Below the pieces are notes generated by a model. The model ran no database searches. It was not told the DNA's origin and was given only the letters and a program-made list of their open reading frames with translations. This document shows positions 45,723 to 55,260 of a DNA stretch of 64,000 nt, piece by piece. Both the position numbers and the translations under genes were made by a program. Source of the stretch: CALRWV02 sp943371965 (GTDB lineage: Bacteria; Bacteroidota; JABWAT01); assembly GCA_943371965.1 (NCBI GenBank), contig CALRWV020000003.1:310001-374000 (forward strand). The letters are read 5' to 3'. Every line of letters starts with the position of its first letter. The first letter of the stretch is position 1.

Positions 45723-46166
45723 ATGAAAGTTATATTAAAACAAGAAGTTGATGGTCTTGGTACCATTGGCGATGTAGTAAAAGTGCGTGACGGATATGGA
45801 AGAAACTTCCTTATTCCACAAGGTCATGCAATTATGGCAACAGCCGGAAATCTGAAAGCGATTGAAGGCGAGAAAAAACGTTTGGCAAAAGTTAAAGCAA
45901 ACAGTACTTCACTTGCTGATAATTTGAAAAATCAGTTAAGCGGCGTTGTTCTTAACTTTAAATTACGTGCCGGTGACGATGGTAAATTGTTTGGGTCTGT
46001 TACCAATACCAACGTTGCTGATGCTTTGGCTGAAAAAGGCTTTACCATTGATAAACGTAAAGTTTTGGTTGACCACATCAATCACTTGGGTGATTATGAT
46101 GTTAAAATCAAACTTTTTGGCGAAATCATGGCAGAAGTAAAAGTTAAAGTTGAAGCTGCTGATTAA
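45723..46166 (+). CDS. rplI: 50S ribosomal protein L9
   Basis: 147 residues with the L9 N-terminal signature GDVVKVRDGYGRNFLIP and a long helix leading to a C-terminal RNA-binding domain. TAGGAG precedes the start. Last gene of the operon; a strong terminator follows. Confidence 0.97.
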   Translation: MKVILKQEVDGLGTIGDVVKVRDGYGRNFLIPQGHAIMATAGNLKAIEGEKKRLAKVKANSTSLADNLKNQLSGVVLNFKLRAGDDGKLFGSVTNTNVADALAEKGFTIDKRKVLVDHINHLGDYDVKIKLFGEIMAEVKVKVEAAD

Positions 46167-46183
46167 TACTCAGTTCAAATAGC

Positions 46184-46228
46184 TTTGCAAAAAAAAAATC
46201 CGGTTAACAGCCGGATTTTTTTTGCAAA
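46184..46228 (+). terminator. Rho-independent terminator of the ribosomal-protein operon
   Basis: AATCCGG / CCGGATT stem with a 7-base loop, extended by TTTGCAAAA.../...TTTTGCAAA, ends rplI. Confidence 0.88.
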
Positions 46229-46232
46229 AAAA

Positions 46233-46262
46233 ATACCGTCACCCTTTTCAGAATGACGGTAT
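46233..46262. repeat. Second inverted repeat in the rplI-korA gap
   Basis: ATACCGTCA and TGACGGTAT flank a 12-base loop five bases after the terminator. No T-run. It may belong to a separate element or be a decayed remnant. Confidence 0.45.
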
Positions 46263-46951
46263 CTATCCTTAAAACCTGCGTTTCGAGCTTGTTACGTTCT
46301 ATTTTCGGGAGAAAACAATATTAACAGTTGAAAACAATCATCAACCAAAATAATTGCAAGACTTTGATTGAGTTAGCAGTTTTTTTCGGAAATTGTTTTA
46401 ATTTAATTGAAGTATAAATCTGAAATTAAAAACTCTTATTCCTTAAAAAGATTGGATATGTGCTTGAATTGTTACCAAAAAGGTAAAAATCATATCAATA
46501 TGATGCAAGAATTAGGTTACATTAAATTTTATTGATAAGCTATAAAAATACAATACTCCATAGATTAGCTATTGTTATTATTATACTTAGGTCATTTCGT
46601 CATGTCTGAAAATATAATTTTCACCAAACCTCAAAAATGACTTGATTTCAGGGTTTTTGTATTGGGAATGATATCCAAAGGAGTTTGTTCAGAAATAATT
46701 GGTCAACAATTTGAAACCTTATTGATTGCATAAATTCCCTTTTCAGCATTATCTTTTTCTTCTTTAGGCACTTTAATCTGTATTGCAAACTCCCAAAAAG
46801 AAATATGAATTTATATACCATCAGAATATTGATTATTAGTGTGAGTTAACCACTTTCACATTTGATTTTCAAAAACGCTTATCGATATTTGCAGATCATT
46901 TTTACATAAAAAACAAACCATTTTAAGATCATAGAGGCTGCAGAAAAAAAC
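46263..46951. other. Long gene-free gap between rplI and korA
   Basis: About 690 AT-rich bases without a convincing gene, the longest gap in the window. Apart from the possible minus-strand remnant at 46631-46809, I see no RNA gene, repeat or recognisable mobile element. The right end must hold the korA promoter. A GAGG at about 46934-46937 sits 14 bases before the start, which is far for a ribosome-binding site. Confidence 0.5.
46631..46809 (-). pseudogene. Possible decayed coding remnant
   Basis: On the minus strand one frame gives coding-like text (FAIQIKVPKEEKDNAEKGIY), then a TGA stop, then PIISEQTPLDIIPNTKTL, and a second stop at 46631-46633. Residue composition looks protein-like, but the fragment is short, and no family is recognised. 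Weak evidence. Confidence 0.2.
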
Positions 46952-48793
46952 ATGTCAAAAGAACTCCAGATTTTGGAAGACGTAACCATCAGATTTGCCG
47001 GAGATTCCGGTGATGGTATGCAATTGACCGGAAGCCAATTTACCAATACTTCCGCACTTATGGGTAACGATATTGCTACCCTTCCCGATTTTCCTGCTGA
47101 AATCAGAGCACCTGCGGGAACCCTTTATGGTGTTTCTGGTTTTCAGGTTCACATTGGTGCAAAAGAAGTATTTACTCCAGGTGACAGAGTAGATGTTTTG
47201 GTTGCAATGAATCCTGCAGCTTTAAAAGTGAATTTAAAAGAATTGATAGATAACGGTGTTATCATTGCAAATGAAGATCAGTTCAACGAAAAAAATCTAA
47301 AATACGCCAACTACCCAGTTTCCCCGCTTGAAGACGGTTCCCTCGCAAAATACCGCGTACACAAAGTAAAAATTTCAACTTTGACTGCTCTTGCTTTGGC
47401 TGATTTAAAGTTGCCTGCAAAAACAGTTGAAAGATGCAAGAACTTTTTTGCTCTTGGTTTGATTTTTTGGATGTTCAGCAAAGAAATGGAATCAACCATC
47501 AGTTGGATTGAAGACAAATTCAAAAAAACACCCGAATTGGTTGAAGCGAATATTAAATCACTGAAAGCCGGTTACAACTACGGAGATACTGCAGAAGTAT
47601 TCCAAACACGTTACGAAGTTAATTCAGCGAAACTTCCAGCCGGTGTTTATAGAAACCTGACTGGAAACACAGCTCTTAGTTTGGGATTGGTAACAGCATC
47701 GCAAAAATCAAACCTCCCTTTGTTTTTGGGTACATATCCAATTACTCCAGCATCTGATATTTTACATGAACTTTCAAAATTGAAAAATTTCGGAATTAAA
47801 ACGTTTCAAGCTGAAGACGAAATTGCTGCCGTTTGTTCTGCAATTGGAGCTTCTTTCGCTGGTTCATTGGGAGTTACTACAACTTCGGGGCCTGGAGTTT
47901 CACTTAAAGGTGAAGCAATTGGTTATGCAATCATGACTGAACTTCCCTTGCTCATTATCAACATTCAACGTGGTGGTCCATCAACTGGACTTCCAACCAA
48001 AACCGAGCAGTCAGATTTGAATCAGGCTTTATTCGGCCGTCATGGCGATTCTCCATTACCGGTGATAGCTCCTTGTACTCCTTCAGATTGTTTTGATGCG
48101 ATTTTTGAAGCTGTTAGAATTGCAGTGAAATATATGACTCCTGTAATATTCTTGTCAGATGGTTATTTGGCAAATGGTTCTGAGCCTTGGAAACTGCCTG
48201 ACCTTTCAAAAATTCCGGAATTCAAACCTGTTTACAAAACTGAAAAGAATGGAAACGGTGTTGAACCTTACAAACGCAATGAATTTCTTGCACGTCCATG
48301 GATAAAACCTGGAACACCAGGATTGGAACACCGCATTGGTGGAATTGAAAAAGCTGATGTAACCGGAAATGTTAGTTACGATGCTGACAACCATCAGAAA
48401 ATGACAAATCTCCGTAAAGCAAAAGTTGAAAAAATTGCTGACGAAATTCCATTGGCAGAAGTTTTCGGAGAAAAAACAGGAAAAGTATTGGTTGTTGGAT
48501 GGGGATCAACTTTCGGTGCAATCCGTTCAGGAGTTTCAAGAAAACAAGCGGAAGGTGCAAAAGTTTCCCACCTTCATATCCGTCACATGAATCCACTTCC
48601 AAAAAATATTGGTGATATTCTGAAAAATTATGATCATGTCATAGTTCCTGAAATGAATACTGGACAATTGATACATATTTTAAGAGGTAAATTTCTGGTT
48701 GACTGTATCGGATTAAATAAAGTAACCGGTCAACCATTTAAAGCCATGGAAATTCAAGCTAAAATTGATGAAGTACTGAAAGGTTCGAAATAA
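46952..48793 (+). CDS. korA: 2-oxoacid:ferredoxin oxidoreductase, alpha (gamma-alpha fused) subunit
   Basis: With KorB, oxidises a 2-oxoacid, most likely 2-oxoglutarate, to acyl-CoA and reduces ferredoxin. 613 residues: an N-terminal gamma domain (about 10-185, IRFAGDSGDGMQLTGSQ) fused to the alpha pyrimidine-binding domain (about 220-613, GNTALSLGLVTASQ, GTYPITPASDILHEL and TTSGPGVSLKGEAIGYA). The fused gamma-alpha layout is the usual KorA form. korB follows after one base, and the ferredoxin at 30083 is a plausible acceptor. The reverse reaction would serve reductive TCA carbon fixation, but direction cannot be read. Confidence 0.93.
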   Translation: MSKELQILEDVTIRFAGDSGDGMQLTGSQFTNTSALMGNDIATLPDFPAEIRAPAGTLYGVSGFQVHIGAKEVFTPGDRVDVLVAMNPAALKVNLKELIDNGVIIANEDQFNEKNLKYANYPVSPLEDGSLAKYRVHKVKISTLTALALADLKLPAKTVERCKNFFALGLIFWMFSKEMESTISWIEDKFKKTPELVEANIKSLKAGYNYGDTAEVFQTRYEVNSAKLPAGVYRNLTGNTALSLGLVTASQKSNLPLFLGTYPITPASDILHELSKLKNFGIKTFQAEDEIAAVCSAIGASFAGSLGVTTTSGPGVSLKGEAIGYAIMTELPLLIINIQRGGPSTGLPTKTEQSDLNQALFGRHGDSPLPVIAPCTPSDCFDAIFEAVRIAVKYMTPVIFLSDGYLANGSEPWKLPDLSKIPEFKPVYKTEKNGNGVEPYKRNEFLARPWIKPGTPGLEHRIGGIEKADVTGNVSYDADNHQKMTNLRKAKVEKIADEIPLAEVFGEKTGKVLVVGWGSTFGAIRSGVSRKQAEGAKVSHLHIRHMNPLPKNIGDILKNYDHVIVPEMNTGQLIHILRGKFLVDCIGLNKVTGQPFKAMEIQAKIDEVLKGSK

Positions 48794-48794
48794 T

Positions 48795-49832
48795 ATGTCT
48801 GAAGTTGTAAAAAGTGCCGCTGAATACACATTGACAGCGAAAGATTTTCAATCTGATCAGGATATCAGATGGTGTCCCGGTTGCGGAGATTATGCAATTC
48901 TTTCTGCTGTTCAGAGAACCTTGCCGGAATTTAAAATCGATAAAGAAAAATACGTTTTCATTTCAGGTATCGGTTGTTCTTCCCGTTTTCCATATTACAT
49001 GAATACTTACGGAATGCATACTATTCACGGACGTGCTCCTGCTTTTGCTTCAGGTGTAAAAGCTGCAAATCCTGATCTTCAGGTTTGGATGATAACCGGT
49101 GATGGTGATTCCCTTTCCATAGGTGGAAATCATACCATTCATTTGTTGAGAAGAAATTTCAATATCAAAGTTATCTTGTTCAATAATGAAATTTATGGAC
49201 TAACAAAAGGTCAATATTCCCCTACTTCAGAAGTTGGAAAAGTAACCAAATCAACTCCAATGGGTTCAATTGATACTCCTTTCAAACCGGTTTCCCTTGC
49301 ACTTGGTGCAGAAGCCGGATTTGTAGCGGTTGCTTTGGATCGCGATATGAAACATTTGCAGGAAATGATCAGAAGAGCTCACGATTATCATGGAACAGCT
49401 TTTCTTGAAGTGTATCAAAACTGTGTAATTTTCAATGATGGTGCATTCAATGATTTAACTGAAAAAGACAAAAAAGACGATAACGTTCTTTATTTGGAAC
49501 ATGGAAAGCCATTAGTGTTTGGAAAAGATTCTGATAAAGGAATAAAGCTTGACGGATTCACTCCTGTTGTTGTTAGCCTGAAAGATGGAAAACATTCAAT
49601 TTCTGATCTTGTTGTTCATGATGAAAAAGTAAAAGATGCCACCTGGGCTCAAATACTCGCCAGAATGAACAGGAATCATGAATATCCTACTCCTGTTGGA
49701 GTTTATAGAAGTGTTGAACGTCCTGTATATGAAGAAGCTTTGGTTGCTCAGATTGATTCAGCTATCAAGAAAAAAGGTCCGGGAAATCTGGAAAAACTTT
49801 TTCTTGAAGGTGATGTTTGGGAAAATAAATAA
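48795..49832 (+). CDS. korB: 2-oxoacid:ferredoxin oxidoreductase, beta subunit
   Basis: Thiamine-pyrophosphate-binding subunit of KorAB. 345 residues. WCPGCGDYAIL near residue 27 supplies cluster cysteines, and the TPP motif runs GDGDSLSIGGNHTIHLLRRN, ending in N-N-x-x-Y (LFNNEIYGLTKGQYSP). A C-terminal extension of about 100 residues follows. A terminator lies 37 bases after the stop, so korA-korB form a two-gene unit. Confidence 0.94.
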   Translation: MSEVVKSAAEYTLTAKDFQSDQDIRWCPGCGDYAILSAVQRTLPEFKIDKEKYVFISGIGCSSRFPYYMNTYGMHTIHGRAPAFASGVKAANPDLQVWMITGDGDSLSIGGNHTIHLLRRNFNIKVILFNNEIYGLTKGQYSPTSEVGKVTKSTPMGSIDTPFKPVSLALGAEAGFVAVALDRDMKHLQEMIRRAHDYHGTAFLEVYQNCVIFNDGAFNDLTEKDKKDDNVLYLEHGKPLVFGKDSDKGIKLDGFTPVVVSLKDGKHSISDLVVHDEKVKDATWAQILARMNRNHEYPTPVGVYRSVERPVYEEALVAQIDSAIKKKGPGNLEKLFLEGDVWENK

Positions 49833-49868
49833 CTTATTTTTTCAGAAAAACTGTTCTTTAAATTTGTA

Positions 49869-49897
49869 GGGGCAATGTTGTATTGCCCCTTGTTTTT
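49869..49897 (+). terminator. Terminator after korAB
   Basis: GGGGCAA / TTGCCCC stem with a 7-base loop and a TTGTTTTTTG run. Confidence 0.85.
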
Positions 49898-49942
49898 TGT
49901 AGTATTCTTACTGTTATATTAGTTCCTAAAAAAGAAATAATT

Positions 49943-50944
49943 ATGTCATTCAATTGGAAACCCCTTTGTGAACTTATTGACCAATCCCAGAAGATTGTTT
50001 TAACAACCCATGTTCGTCCGGATGGTGATGGACTTGGTGCTGAAGCTGCCCTTTTCTCCTATCTGGATTCTGTTGGAAAGATTGTCAGAATCATTAATGT
50101 TTCTCCACTTCCTGATGTTTTTCAGTATCTGAACGAAGATTCCAAATATGAGACATTCAATACAGAAATACATTCACATATTATCGAAAATGCTGACTGC
50201 ATCATGATTTTCGATTGCAATCATATTTCACGTCTTGAAGAAATGGCACCATTGGTAAAAAATACCAAAGGAAAAATTACAGTTGTTGATCACCATCTTG
50301 ATCCGGAAGATTTTGCGCACTTGTTATGTATAAATCCTGAATTCTGTTCTACCGGTGAAATGGTTTATGATTTCATTGCTTTCCATTCCGGAAAACAACA
50401 TGTTTCAGAAATTGCAGCAACCGGAATTTACACCGCAATCATGACAGATACCGGAAATTTCAGATTTCCCAGAACCACGGCTGAAGTACATAGGAAAGTT
50501 GCATATTTGATAGAAAGCGGTGCAAATCCATACAATATTTATCACAATATCATGGAACAGAAAACTTTTCAATCCCTTCAGTTTTTCGGATATTTTCTCA
50601 GTCAGATTAAAACTGCCTATGAAGGTAAACTTGCTTACGGAATTTTGAAAAAAGTTGATTTTGAAAGATTCAATGCAACACATGATGATACTGAAGGTTT
50701 TGTTCAGCATCTGCTTTCCATTAAAGGTGTTGATATGGGATTGTTTTTAACAGAACATCCAACCGGTTATAAAATCAGTTTCCGTTCACGTGGTGATATC
50801 AATGTTATGGAATTTGCCGGTCTTTATGGTGGTGGCGGTCATAAAAATGCATCAGGTGGAAAAATGAATTCAAATTCTGATGCTGCAGTTCAAAAACTTA
50901 TTGCAGATGCAGAACAATTTTTAAACATTGTAGAAATCGTTTAA
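49943..50944 (+). CDS. nrnA: DHH/DHHA1 oligoribonuclease/PAP phosphatase NrnA
   Basis: Degrades short RNAs and 3'-phosphoadenosine 5'-phosphate. 333 residues from ATG 49943. Motifs are THVRPDGDGLGAEAAL, IFDCNH, VVDHHLDPE and the DHHA1 GGGGHKNASGG. The upstream in-frame start at 49883 would overlap the terminator stem and is rejected. Unlike the DHH gene at 7420, this one is a standard NrnA match. Confidence 0.9.
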   Translation: MSFNWKPLCELIDQSQKIVLTTHVRPDGDGLGAEAALFSYLDSVGKIVRIINVSPLPDVFQYLNEDSKYETFNTEIHSHIIENADCIMIFDCNHISRLEEMAPLVKNTKGKITVVDHHLDPEDFAHLLCINPEFCSTGEMVYDFIAFHSGKQHVSEIAATGIYTAIMTDTGNFRFPRTTAEVHRKVAYLIESGANPYNIYHNIMEQKTFQSLQFFGYFLSQIKTAYEGKLAYGILKKVDFERFNATHDDTEGFVQHLLSIKGVDMGLFLTEHPTGYKISFRSRGDINVMEFAGLYGGGGHKNASGGKMNSNSDAAVQKLIADAEQFLNIVEIV

Positions 50945-50946
50945 AT

Positions 50947-51204
50947 ATGCCTGAAATTTCAAGATTTTTGGGAATAATTATCAGTATGTTTTACAATGAA
51001 CATGCTCCTCCCCATTTCCATGCCAATTATGATGATTTCTCCATTACTGTTGAAATTGAAACCGGTATTGTTGAAGGAAAGTTTTCAAAACGAGCATTGA
51101 GAGCAGTGTTGGAATGGCAGGAAATGTATAAAGATCAATTACTAATTGATTGGAAATTGGCAAAAGAACATAAAGAACTGAAATCAATTCCACCATTGGA
51201 GTAA
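50947..51204 (+). CDS. DUF4160-domain protein
   Basis: 85 residues with the family core SRFLGIIISMFYNEHAPPHFHA and a C-terminal helix ALRAVLEWQEMYKDQLLIDW. Function unknown; DUF4160 genes often stand directly beside a DUF2442 gene, as here (2-base gap), which resembles toxin-antitoxin organisation. A second pair at 63112-63617 is in the opposite orientation and broken. It starts 2 bases after nrnA. Confidence 0.82.
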   Translation: MPEISRFLGIIISMFYNEHAPPHFHANYDDFSITVEIETGIVEGKFSKRALRAVLEWQEMYKDQLLIDWKLAKEHKELKSIPPLE

Positions 51205-51206
51205 TT

Positions 51207-51446
51207 ATGAATTATCATGTTATTCTTGCTCAGTACAAAGAAAATTATAAAATTTATTTTGAATTCAAAGATGGGAAAAAAGGAATTGTAAATCTTGAAG
51301 AATATTTATGGGGACCCGTTTTCGAACCGTTGAAATCAATTGAAACTTTTAAAAAATTCAAATTAAATATTTCATCACATACAATTGAATGGGAAAACGG
51401 TGCAGATATTGCCCCTGAGACCCTTTATCATTCTGCAAAAAATTAA
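51207..51446 (+). CDS. DUF2442-domain protein
   Basis: 79 residues: YKIYFEFKDGKKGIVNLEEYL and SSHTIEWENGADIAPETLY are the family core. It is partnered with DUF4160. The copy at 63112-63357 shares the WENGAD(I/M)APE motif. The role is not known; DUF2442 proteins have been proposed to belong to toxin-antitoxin-like pairs, which I treat as inference. Confidence 0.83.
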   Translation: MNYHVILAQYKENYKIYFEFKDGKKGIVNLEEYLWGPVFEPLKSIETFKKFKLNISSHTIEWENGADIAPETLYHSAKN

Positions 51447-51471
51447 ATAACTTACATCATAAGAAAGCTAC

Positions 51472-52962
51472 ATGGAAATTAAATTAACTCCTGAACTGAA
51501 ATCAGTTGATACTTCTTACCATATTATTCTAAAGAACGATAAGAAAACACAACTTGTTTCCGGAATATCAATTCTTCAAAAAGAGTTCACAGTTCTTTCA
51601 AAAGTTGAAGAAACATTCAATAATCTTAAGTTATTTGGAATATTGGGAACTGCAAAACGTTCAATTCTGCTTGAATATAAACAGGAAAAACAATTTCCGC
51701 TCGAAGGATTCAGAAAACTGGGAAATGCAGTTGCGAAATCTGCAAAATCCATTTCACAGGAAACAATTTTAATTGACCTTCATTCTATCATTTCCCTGGA
51801 AGATGTAAAAAACAATTCTGAAGATGATTGTATTGGGGCATTTGTAGAAGGATTCCTGTTAGGCAATTATCACTATGATGATTACAAAACACAGGAAAAG
51901 AACAAGAATAAAGATAAAAAGAAAGTTAAAACACTTTTCATTTACTCATCACCGGAAAATAAATCAGCAAAACAGAATTCAATCAATGAAGCGGAAATTA
52001 TTTCGACTTCTCAGATATTTACCAGAAATCTTGTAAATGCACCTTCAAATGAACTAACTCCAAGAGAGTTGGCTAACCGTGCCAATTCAAGTGCAAAGAA
52101 ATACAAATATGGTTGTGAAGTTTTAAACAAAAAACAAATTCAAACACTTAAAATGGGCGGATTGTTGGGTGTCAACAAAGGTTCAGTGAATGAACCTGTT
52201 TTTATTGTACTCAATCATAAAGCCAAATCAAAAAATGCCCCAACTGTTGTTCTTGTTGGTAAAGCAATTACTTTCGATACCGGTGGAATTTCAATTAAAC
52301 CTGCGCCGGGAATGGGAGAAATGAAAGGTGACATGGCAGGTGGAGGTGCTGTTGTTGGAACGCTTGAAGCTGCTGCCCGTTTGAAATTGAATGTTAATTT
52401 GATTGGAATTATTCCTTCAACAGACAATATGCCTTCCGGAAGCGCGATGTGTCCCGGAGATATTCTAACAACAATGAGCGGAATTACGATTGAAGTTGAT
52501 AATACCGATGCTGAAGGTCGTTTGATACTGGCAGATGGTCTGCATTATGCAAAAAGATTCAAACCGGATTATATTATTGATCTTGCAACTCTAACAGGCG
52601 CCTGTGTTGTCAGTCTTGCCCACCTCGCTGCGGGACTGATGACAAATAATGATGTTCTGCGTGAAGAATTATATAAAAGCGGAATCAAAACAAATGAACG
52701 TGTTTGGAATTTACCTTTGTGGGATGAATATGCTGATCTGATCAAATCCGATGTTGCTGATGTTAAAAATGTTGGTGGTCGTTGGGGCGGTGCAATTACA
52801 GCAGGAAAGTTTCTTCAGAAATTTGTTGATGAAAATCAGGCCTGGGCTCACTTGGATATCGCCGGTCCGGCATTGCTTGAAAGTTCAGACCATTATAAAT
52901 CCAAAGGCGGATCTGGATATGGTGTAAGGTTACTGATTGATTTTCTGAAACACTTAAAATAA
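51472..52962 (+). CDS. pepA: Leucyl aminopeptidase (M17 family)
   Basis: 496 residues. Metal and catalytic motifs are complete: VGKAITFDTGGISIKP, MKGDMAGGGAV and NTDAEGRLILADGL, which carries the second metal ligands. The N-terminal domain (about 1-170) is the M17 regulatory domain. It likely removes N-terminal residues from peptides in the cytoplasm. Start has AAGAAAG upstream. Confidence 0.95.
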   Translation: MEIKLTPELKSVDTSYHIILKNDKKTQLVSGISILQKEFTVLSKVEETFNNLKLFGILGTAKRSILLEYKQEKQFPLEGFRKLGNAVAKSAKSISQETILIDLHSIISLEDVKNNSEDDCIGAFVEGFLLGNYHYDDYKTQEKNKNKDKKKVKTLFIYSSPENKSAKQNSINEAEIISTSQIFTRNLVNAPSNELTPRELANRANSSAKKYKYGCEVLNKKQIQTLKMGGLLGVNKGSVNEPVFIVLNHKAKSKNAPTVVLVGKAITFDTGGISIKPAPGMGEMKGDMAGGGAVVGTLEAAARLKLNVNLIGIIPSTDNMPSGSAMCPGDILTTMSGITIEVDNTDAEGRLILADGLHYAKRFKPDYIIDLATLTGACVVSLAHLAAGLMTNNDVLREELYKSGIKTNERVWNLPLWDEYADLIKSDVADVKNVGGRWGGAITAGKFLQKFVDENQAWAHLDIAGPALLESSDHYKSKGGSGYGVRLLIDFLKHLK

Positions 52963-53012
52963 ATAATTCTGTTCTTTCCCCAAGTTTCAAATTGAAGTTT
53001 AGGAAATATTTT

Positions 53013-54257
53013 ATGAAAAATAGTCTCAAATCCTCATTCTTTCTTTTATTGTTTATTTTATCATGTTTTAATCTGTTTTCACAGGAACGGTTTACCAACA
53101 TTGTTCAACAGAGAAGCCGTCCTTTATTTTATGATGAACTGAACTACAGCCCAAAATCAAAAGATTCATCAGAATTTGTTTACTCATTCCGTATTTCACA
53201 TGACTATATTTCATTTTTCAACGAAAGTCCAAATACAGGTACATCAAATTACAGCGCAAAAATTACAGTTAATCTTGAACTGCAATTTCAGGATGGAAGC
53301 GTACAGCGGTTTGCAAAGGATTTTTCAAAAACCGAAACTGAATATTCCAATACAAAAAACAAATTTATGTTTCTGACAGGAATTATTGTAGGAACTTTTA
53401 AAGGAAATCCTATTTATACCCAATTGGAAATAATGGATAATGGCAACAATAAACCTCTATTTCCAGCTGCAAAAAAAAACAAAATCAAAAAATTCAACAT
53501 CCCGGAAATAATCAATTACAATATTCTTCAAAATGAAAAAGATGTGAATTACGGAAAGAATTTTATTTTTGGTGAAACACAATATTTATATTTCACTATT
53601 TCCGACAGTTCCCGTTTATCATCTTTGAAATTCTCGTTGCAGAAAAAAAATATTGACGATGATGAATTTTCCAATACAGAGGAATTTGATCCGATTTCAT
53701 TGAACAGGATTGCCGGCAACACTTACAAATTAAATTTAAATTCCAACAAACTTGAAGCTGGTCCTTACAAATTATTTCTTGCTTCAAAATCGAAAACTGA
53801 TACAGTTTTTTTTGAAACACTTTGGCTGGATATGCCCAATTCGCTTTATGATTTGGATCTGGCTACCCGTGTTTTAAAATATTCAGCCACATCAGATGAT
53901 TTCGATGATTTAACTTCAGGAAACTTTGAAGAACGAGTTGGAAAATTCAAAGCCTATTGGGCAAAAAAAGATCCAACTCCCGATACCAGAAAAAATGAAA
54001 TCATGGCTGAATATTACCGAAGGGTTGATTACGCCTATTCGAAGTTTTTTACGGGAAAAGAATATGGCTGGAGAACTGACCGGGGAAAAATTTATATTTT
54101 ATACGGTGAACCTGATTCCAGAAACAGATATTTTCCTCCCAATGAACCCTCACAGGAAATTTGGATTTATAAAAAAGCAAACAAGACTTTTGTTTTTGCA
54201 GACATTGACAGCAAAGGTGATTTCAAACTGCTTTCAAAAAAGAACTCTTCCAAATAA
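53013..54257 (+). CDS. GWxTD-domain protein, exported
   Basis: 414 residues with signal peptide MKNSLKSSFFLLLFILSCFNLFSQ and ATG 53013 (TAGGAAA upstream). The C-terminal domain has the family's KEYGWRTDRGKIYILYGEPD at about 345-365, which includes GW-x-TD. Function unknown; the domain occurs in many Bacteroidota and related phyla. An N-terminal beta-rich region of 300 residues shows no familiar fold. Confidence 0.82.
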   Translation: MKNSLKSSFFLLLFILSCFNLFSQERFTNIVQQRSRPLFYDELNYSPKSKDSSEFVYSFRISHDYISFFNESPNTGTSNYSAKITVNLELQFQDGSVQRFAKDFSKTETEYSNTKNKFMFLTGIIVGTFKGNPIYTQLEIMDNGNNKPLFPAAKKNKIKKFNIPEIINYNILQNEKDVNYGKNFIFGETQYLYFTISDSSRLSSLKFSLQKKNIDDDEFSNTEEFDPISLNRIAGNTYKLNLNSNKLEAGPYKLFLASKSKTDTVFFETLWLDMPNSLYDLDLATRVLKYSATSDDFDDLTSGNFEERVGKFKAYWAKKDPTPDTRKNEIMAEYYRRVDYAYSKFFTGKEYGWRTDRGKIYILYGEPDSRNRYFPPNEPSQEIWIYKKANKTFVFADIDSKGDFKLLSKKNSSK

Positions 54258-54285
54258 CTGAAGTTATGATGAAAAGTTTAGTAAA

Positions 54286-55260
54286 ATGAACAATAGAATT
54301 TATGTTTCGTGCGGTGATTTGAATGGAATTGGTCTTGAAGTTTTTTCGAAAGCAGTCCAACCGTACCTAACAATTGGTCAGTTCATTATATTTCTTCCTT
54401 CCCATCTCCAACATTTAATACCAAATTCAACTCTGCTGGAGTCCCATACTTTACCTCTTCCCAATCAGAATGGTGTTTTTATTTCACCGATTTCCGGTTT
54501 TGATAATTATGTACCTGAGTATGGAAAATTCAGTCAGATTTGTGGGAATATTTCCCATGTCTCATTTATTTCAGCAATCAACAAATTGAAATTGGATTCT
54601 TCATCTGGATTTCTAACACTTCCTATTCATAAAAAATCATTCACTTCTGCCGGTTCTCCGTTTGCTGGACATACAGAATATATCGGTCATTTGTTAGGCG
54701 AAAATAATCCATTAATGATTTTGATGAATGACGAAATGAAAGTTGCCCTTTTGACAGTTCATATTCCCATTCAGGAAGTATCCGGTAAAATAAGCAAAGA
54801 ATTGATTTTTGAAAAGGTAATTCAGTTCAACACTTCACTTAAATTTGATTTCGGCATTTCAAATGCGAAAATTGCATTGTTGGGATTAAATCCCCATGCT
54901 GGAGATGAAGGTATCATTGGAAACGAAGAAATAAGTATATATTCACCTGCCATTGATTCACTTAAAAAAGATGGAATTCAGATTTTCGGTCCCTTTGCTT
55001 CTGATGGATTTTTCGGCGCAAAATTATATAAACAATTTGATGGAATACTGGCGAGTTATCATGATCAGGGATTGATTCCTGTTAAACTTTCGGGAATGGA
55101 TCATGGAGTTAATTTTTCAGCAGGAAGTTCAATTGTCAGAACTTCACCTGATCACGGAACAGCCTACGACATAGCAGGAAAAAATATCGCGAGTCCGGAA
55201 TCAACAAAACAGGCCATTGAATGGAATATCAATATCAGAAAACGGAGAATGAACGCTTGA
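54286..55260 (+). CDS. pdxA: 4-hydroxythreonine-4-phosphate dehydrogenase
   Basis: Pyridoxal-phosphate synthesis by the DXP-dependent route. 324 residues, with SAGSPFAGHTEYIGHL, LGLNPHAGDEGIIGNEE and ASYHDQGLIPVKL, which hold metal ligand histidines. It starts 28 bases after the GWxTD gene and overlaps the methyltransferase. Confidence 0.95.
   Translation: MNNRIYVSCGDLNGIGLEVFSKAVQPYLTIGQFIIFLPSHLQHLIPNSTLLESHTLPLPNQNGVFISPISGFDNYVPEYGKFSQICGNISHVSFISAINKLKLDSSSGFLTLPIHKKSFTSAGSPFAGHTEYIGHLLGENNPLMILMNDEMKVALLTVHIPIQEVSGKISKELIFEKVIQFNTSLKFDFGISNAKIALLGLNPHAGDEGIIGNEEISIYSPAIDSLKKDGIQIFGPFASDGFFGAKLYKQFDGILASYHDQGLIPVKLSGMDHGVNFSAGSSIVRTSPDHGTAYDIAGKNIASPESTKQAIEWNINIRKRRMNA

Noticed and set aside
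46184..46262. CRISPR-like array
   Set aside because: Two adjacent inverted repeats differ in sequence; there are no evenly spaced direct repeats here or elsewhere in the window.
46640..46820. 57-codon minus-strand open frame with an ATG
   Set aside because: Amino-acid composition is not protein-like in that frame, and the alternative frame has internal stops. Only a remnant is proposed.
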